Source: Acidimicrobiia bacterium
GTDB taxonomy: Bacteria; Actinomycetota; Acidimicrobiia; Spongiisociales; ZC4RG35
DNA: 7,642 nt
Assembly: GCA_009377735.1 (NCBI GenBank)
Contig: WHTL01000187.1
Coordinates: forward strand, 1-7,642
Direction of reading: 5' to 3'
Under the pieces are notes generated by a model. It had not been told where the DNA came from, made no database searches, and was given only the letters and a program-made list of their open reading frames with translations. Below are positions 5,007-7,642 of this stretch, piece after piece. Numbering within the stretch: position 1 is the first letter of the stretch; every line of letters starts with the position of its first letter. The position numbers were made by a program, and so were the translations under genes.

Positions 5007-6401
5007 CTACCCCGGTGGGATGTTGTAGTTGTTCCGGAATAGATTCCCCGGGTCGTACTTGCCCTTGATCTCGACCAATCGGTCCCGGGTTGGCTGCGGA
5101 TATGCCGCTCCGACCGCCTCGGGACTGTCGTCTCCGATGAAGTTGACATAGGCGGCGTCACCGTCCGCAAGCGTGTCGGCGAGATTCCCTGCCCAGGCTG
5201 AGGCAGCGCCGGAACCCTCAGACCCGGTGGAGACTGCTGCGACGTTCACCATGATTGCCCGATCGCGGTGTGCGAAGGCCGTTGCGTCGGCGGGTACCCG
5301 CGCCATGGCCCCTCCGAGGACGCGCAGTTGGACGGCTGCCATGGCGGAATCGGACGCTTCGATCTCAGAAACGATGTGCCTGGCGTCGGCAAGGTCGATT
5401 GAGTCGGCGAAGAGGTTGTGGCTGTGGAACTCCGCCGCGGGATCCATCTCGGGACCTCCCTCGGGTGGAAACATCTCGGGATAGGTTTTCGGTCCGGTCA
5501 TATCCACGATCGGTTCGGCTAGTTGGCGAAAACGGGAGATGACCTCCTCGCCCGTCTTGGTGTCGCCCGCATATGTGAGTATGGCGAAGAGGACCGGCTT
5601 GCCGTGATGCTCGGGAGGAAGGAACGGCATGGGTGGCGCCTTCATCACGTTGCCAATGGTGGAGAGCTCCTCTGGTGCGGCCTGTGACGCGCCGACGAAA
5701 CCCTCGATCACCTCCGGTGCGGGCGGCAGAACAAGGAAGCCGCCAACGATGGACGGAACCTCGTGGAGACGGAACTTGAAATGGGTGACGACACCGAAAT
5801 TGCCTCCGCCACCCCGGATCGCCCAGAAGAGGTCGGGGTGGGACTCTTCGTTTACCTCGAGTATCTGCCCGTCGGCGGTGACGATCTCGGCTGCGAGCAG
5901 ACTGTCGATGGTGAGTCCGTACTTGCGGACGAGGAGCCCGATACCCCCGCCCAGCGTGATACCACCGACACCCACCGAACCGGTATCGCCGAATCCAGTG
6001 GCGAGCCCATGCTCTCCCACGGCGACGGTGTACTCACCAGCAGTTAGCCCCGAGCCGGCCCATGCAGTGCGATCTTCGAGATCGATGGCGAGATCCTTCA
6101 TTTCAGAAAGGTTGAGCAATATCCCGCCTTCCGTGACGGAATGTCCGGCCAGGTTGTGGCCACCGCTGCGCACCGCCAACTCGGTCCCGGTCTCCCGGGC
6201 CCGGGTGACGACCGTCGCAACATTGGAGGCGTCGACGGGTCGAACGATCACGGCGGGTCTCTTGTCGATGTTGTAGTAGGTGGACCGGGCCTCGTCATAG
6301 ATGTCGTCGGTGGGTGTTATCACCTCTCCGTTGATCCTGGATTCGAGATCGTGGATCGAGAGTGGGTTTGGCCGGCTCTGATCTCGTGTCGCTTCTGTCA
6401 T
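5007..6401 (-). CDS. FAD-linked oxidase, berberine-bridge-enzyme-like
   Basis: This 465-residue flavoprotein oxidises an unknown substrate, probably transferring electrons to oxygen. The N-terminal FAD-binding domain (PCMH/FAD_binding_4 type) covers about residues 45-215. It includes RSGGHNLAGHS (78-88), whose His82 is at the usual 8-alpha-histidyl FAD attachment site, then GVGGITLGGGIGLL (144-157), RKYGLTIDSLLAAEIVTADG and LFWAIRGGGGNFGVVT. The C-terminal BBE segment ends KYDPGNLFRNNYNIPPG. The position that carries the second, cysteinyl FAD bond in bicovalent members is Thr140 here, so at most one covalent bond is expected. No export signal was seen. I chose the ATG at 6401 because GGGAG lies 5 bases upstream, inside the 16-residue extension an earlier ATG would add. 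It is the first gene of the minus-strand run and sits behind a promoter with an operator-like repeat. Specificity is not predictable. Confidence 0.9.
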   Translation of the reverse strand: MTEATRDQSRPNPLSIHDLESRINGEVITPTDDIYDEARSTYYNIDKRPAVIVRPVDASNVATVVTRARETGTELAVRSGGHNLAGHSVTEGGILLNLSEMKDLAIDLEDRTAWAGSGLTAGEYTVAVGEHGLATGFGDTGSVGVGGITLGGGIGLLVRKYGLTIDSLLAAEIVTADGQILEVNEESHPDLFWAIRGGGGNFGVVTHFKFRLHEVPSIVGGFLVLPPAPEVIEGFVGASQAAPEELSTIGNVMKAPPMPFLPPEHHGKPVLFAILTYAGDTKTGEEVISRFRQLAEPIVDMTGPKTYPEMFPPEGGPEMDPAAEFHSHNLFADSIDLADARHIVSEIEASDSAMAAVQLRVLGGAMARVPADATAFAHRDRAIMVNVAAVSTGSEGSGAASAWAGNLADTLADGDAAYVNFIGDDSPEAVGAAYPQPTRDRLVEIKGKYDPGNLFRNNYNIPPG

Positions 6402-6406
6402 GATTT

Positions 6407-6411
6407 CTCCC
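6407..6411 (-). promoter_or_regulatory. Shine-Dalgarno that fixes the FAD oxidase start
   Basis: GGGAG, within AAAGGGAG on the minus strand, is 5 bases before the ATG at 6401. It supports this start over the ATG at 6449, which would add 16 residues not typical of the family. Confidence 0.7.
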
Positions 6412-6457
6412 TTTCTTGGATCGAGCACCAATAGATCGATCTCTAGCAATTAGATAT

Positions 6458-6487
6458 AGAATAGTTCGAGACCAAACTATATGCCAA
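6458..6487 (-). promoter_or_regulatory. Promoter of the FAD oxidase unit with an overlapping operator-like repeat
   Basis: On the minus strand, TTGGCA (6487-6482, five of six matches to the -35) and TATTCT (6463-6458, four of six to the -10) are 18 bases apart. An inverted repeat with arms ATAGTT (6461-6466) and AACTAT (6475-6480) fills the spacer and overlaps the -10 by three bases, the classical place for a repressor. The region 6430-6482 is clearly AT-richer than its surroundings. No regulator gene is adjacent in the window. The boxes are by eye and unproven. Confidence 0.5.
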
Positions 6488-6651
6488 CACAGTCGCGAGA
6501 GGGCGTTTGGTGCCGCCATGCATAAAACGGCTGAGGATCGGCCATCCGTTCCCGAGCTGGCCATGACACCGATGAGTTTTGACGGTCTAAGTCGTCTCAT
6601 GCCGTAGAGAGCGAGGTAGGAGCCATCAGTTTTGTCCCAGGGCACAGGATC

Positions 6652-7002
6652 GTGGATCGGGCAGTGACGAAGCCCGATTCGTCGAAAGCCACGGTGATGG
6701 TCATCGGTGCGCCAATCGGGCCGTCCGACATCCCCGGGCTGTGTGGTCGAGCGGAAAGACTGATGGAAAGTGGTGTGGCAACCGTCATCTGTGATGTCGC
6801 CGCTTTTGAGGAGGTGGACATGGTGGTGGTTGATGCTTTGGCCCGGCTCCAGCTCATCATGACCCGCGATGGGGGGGAGCTACGTCTGAGTCACGTCTCG
6901 CCGGCCCTGAGGGATCTCCTGGAGTGGTCCGGTCTTGATGATGCTTTCGGCCAGATCCCTAGGATCCGTCATGGCGGACGGCGCTGGGGCACCGTACCGT
7001 AA
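6652..7002 (+). CDS. STAS-domain protein without the phosphorylatable serine
   Basis: This is a protein of about 116 residues with a single STAS fold, the fold of anti-sigma-factor antagonists and of lipid-binding MlaB-like proteins. The visible core is ATVICDVAAFEEVDMVVVDALARLQLIM followed by ELRLSHVSPALRDLLEWSGLDDAF, a layout common in short actinobacterial STAS proteins. Classical antagonists have D-S-S/T-G at the switch; here the equivalent stretch is VDMVVVDAL, with no serine or threonine, so regulation by phosphorylation at that site is not expected. The start is uncertain: the frame has no ATG upstream before the stop at 6580, GTG at 6652 is the first candidate, and no good Shine-Dalgarno precedes it. 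A TTGACG at 6579-6584 might be a -35 but lacks a partner. A sensor-like membrane gene begins 48 bases downstream, suggesting a shared signalling role. Confidence 0.8.
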   Translation: MDRAVTKPDSSKATVMVIGAPIGPSDIPGLCGRAERLMESGVATVICDVAAFEEVDMVVVDALARLQLIMTRDGGELRLSHVSPALRDLLEWSGLDDAFGQIPRIRHGGRRWGTVP

Positions 7003-7049
7003 CGGTCCCGGAACGTTTTTCGGTGAAACTCAACACTGACGCCGAGACA

Positions 7050-7642
7050 ATGATGAGTGACAACACCTCAGCGGGGGCTGCTCCCTGGACCAACGGGATA
7101 GCAAGATGGTCGTGGTGGATTTCGCTGATCCTGATCCTGTCCGGATTCGCCCTATCGGTCGTCGCTGGCTCGCTCAGGCCGGATGACGCCTTCGCTTTGC
7201 TATACGTAGCGATTGGCGCCCTGGGGATGACCATCGTGTTCCGAGTCCCGGACAATCCGGTGGGCTGGCTGCTCCTGGGATCGGGTGTCCTGGCCGCGAT
7301 TCAGACCCTCGCCACGGGGACCGCCGATGTCCTCCTGACCGCCAGAGCCGACGATCCGATTCTTGGGTTTGGAGCAGCGCTGTTCTCGGTGGCGGCGTGG
7401 CCAGTCATCACCTTCCTGCCCTTGATCCCTGTGCTGCTGGTCTTCCCGGACGGTGCCCTGCTCTCGCCCCGCTGGCGCGTGGTAATGGGGTTGGCGTCGT
7501 TTGGGATTGCGGGCACCGCCGTCGGGCTTTTTGTACACGACGATCCCGACGGGGATGGATCACGATGGGGTGTGCGGAATCCGCTTGCCAACGATTTTTC
7601 AGAGACCTGGCTCGCTGTGACCTTCTCGCTCGTGCTGATCTC
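7050..7642 (+). CDS. Multi-pass membrane protein, probable N-terminal sensor part of a histidine kinase (3' end outside window)
   Basis: The frame is open from the ATG pair at 7050/7053 to the window edge (197 codons). It begins with a short polar stretch, then hydrophobic segments at about residues 22-42, 47-64, 71-88, 104-132 and 144-161, with another starting near 188. The motifs PDNPVGWLLLGSG (67-79) and LVFPDGALLSPRWRVV (130-145) are characteristic of the membrane sensor region of a large group of actinobacterial histidine kinases, whose kinase domain would lie beyond the window. The kinase itself is therefore inferred, not seen. No Shine-Dalgarno precedes the ATGs; an in-frame GTG at 7023 is an alternative start. 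The gene follows the STAS gene by 48 bases in the same direction, so the two may share a transcript. Confidence 0.72.
   Translation, partial: MMSDNTSAGAAPWTNGIARWSWWISLILILSGFALSVVAGSLRPDDAFALLYVAIGALGMTIVFRVPDNPVGWLLLGSGVLAAIQTLATGTADVLLTARADDPILGFGAALFSVAAWPVITFLPLIPVLLVFPDGALLSPRWRVVMGLASFGIAGTAVGLFVHDDPDGDGSRWGVRNPLANDFSETWLAVTFSLVLI

Noticed and set aside
6416..6607. Plus-strand frame of 63 codons between the oxidase and the STAS gene
   Set aside because: There is no Shine-Dalgarno and no motif, and it spans the AT-rich promoter region of the opposite gene.
6579..6610. TTGACG as the -35 box of a STAS gene promoter
   Set aside because: No acceptable -10 lies 16-19 bases downstream; the nearest sequences (CCGTAG, GTAGAG) match poorly.
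6295..6645. Minus-strand frame of 116 codons overlapping the start of the FAD oxidase
   Set aside because: It overlaps the oxidase N-terminus and the candidate promoter, has no ribosome site and no recognisable motif.
1..7642. Defence system, mobile element or biosynthetic cluster
   Set aside because: I saw no transposase, integrase, phage gene, nuclease/toxin pair, repeat array, polyketide or peptide synthase; the gene content is metabolic, ribosomal and signalling.

Overview
The window suggests a moderately GC-rich actinobacterium, possibly of the Acidimicrobiia. The evidence is a PAC2-family protein with the actinobacterial-type C-terminal tail, a bS22-like (AURKAIP1/COX24) mini ribosomal protein, a small Cys/His protein of an actinobacterial type, and the N-terminus of a sensor-kinase-like membrane protein with NPxGWLLL and FPDG motifs. 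The placement is inferred from gene families only. No insertion sequence, phage gene, CRISPR array, tRNA or rRNA was seen.

Left part (1-2640): the window opens inside a thimet-oligopeptidase-like M3 metallopeptidase (+). It converges on a 63-residue Cys/His protein (-) across a 340-base noncoding stretch. That stretch holds an 18-bp tandem duplication, a 12-bp-stem bidirectional terminator and a second perfect inverted repeat. The small gene diverges from a PAC2 gene (+), and the spacer between them carries helically phased short repeats. PAC2 in turn converges on a 30-codon bS22-like gene (-) across two strong hairpins, one of which is a canonical terminator for the small gene.

Middle part (2678-6490): four minus-strand genes follow one another with short gaps. 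In transcription order they are an FAD-linked oxidase (BBE-like), a VOC-fold protein, an RdmC-like alpha/beta hydrolase and homoserine kinase (thrB). A candidate promoter lies upstream of the oxidase and carries an inverted repeat between its -35 and -10 boxes, as expected for a repressed transcript. The first three genes look like a small oxidative/hydrolytic metabolic unit. thrB lacks a Shine-Dalgarno, may have its own leaderless start, and has no thrA or thrC beside it.

Right part (6652-7642): a STAS-domain protein lacking the phosphorylatable serine is followed in the same direction by a membrane protein that runs off the window. It resembles the sensor half of an actinobacterial histidine kinase, so the pair may belong to a signalling locus.

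Most of the window is ordinary core and accessory metabolism. The least described items are the small Cys/His gene, the unphosphorylatable STAS protein beside a sensor-like gene, and the regulated oxidase/VOC/hydrolase unit.
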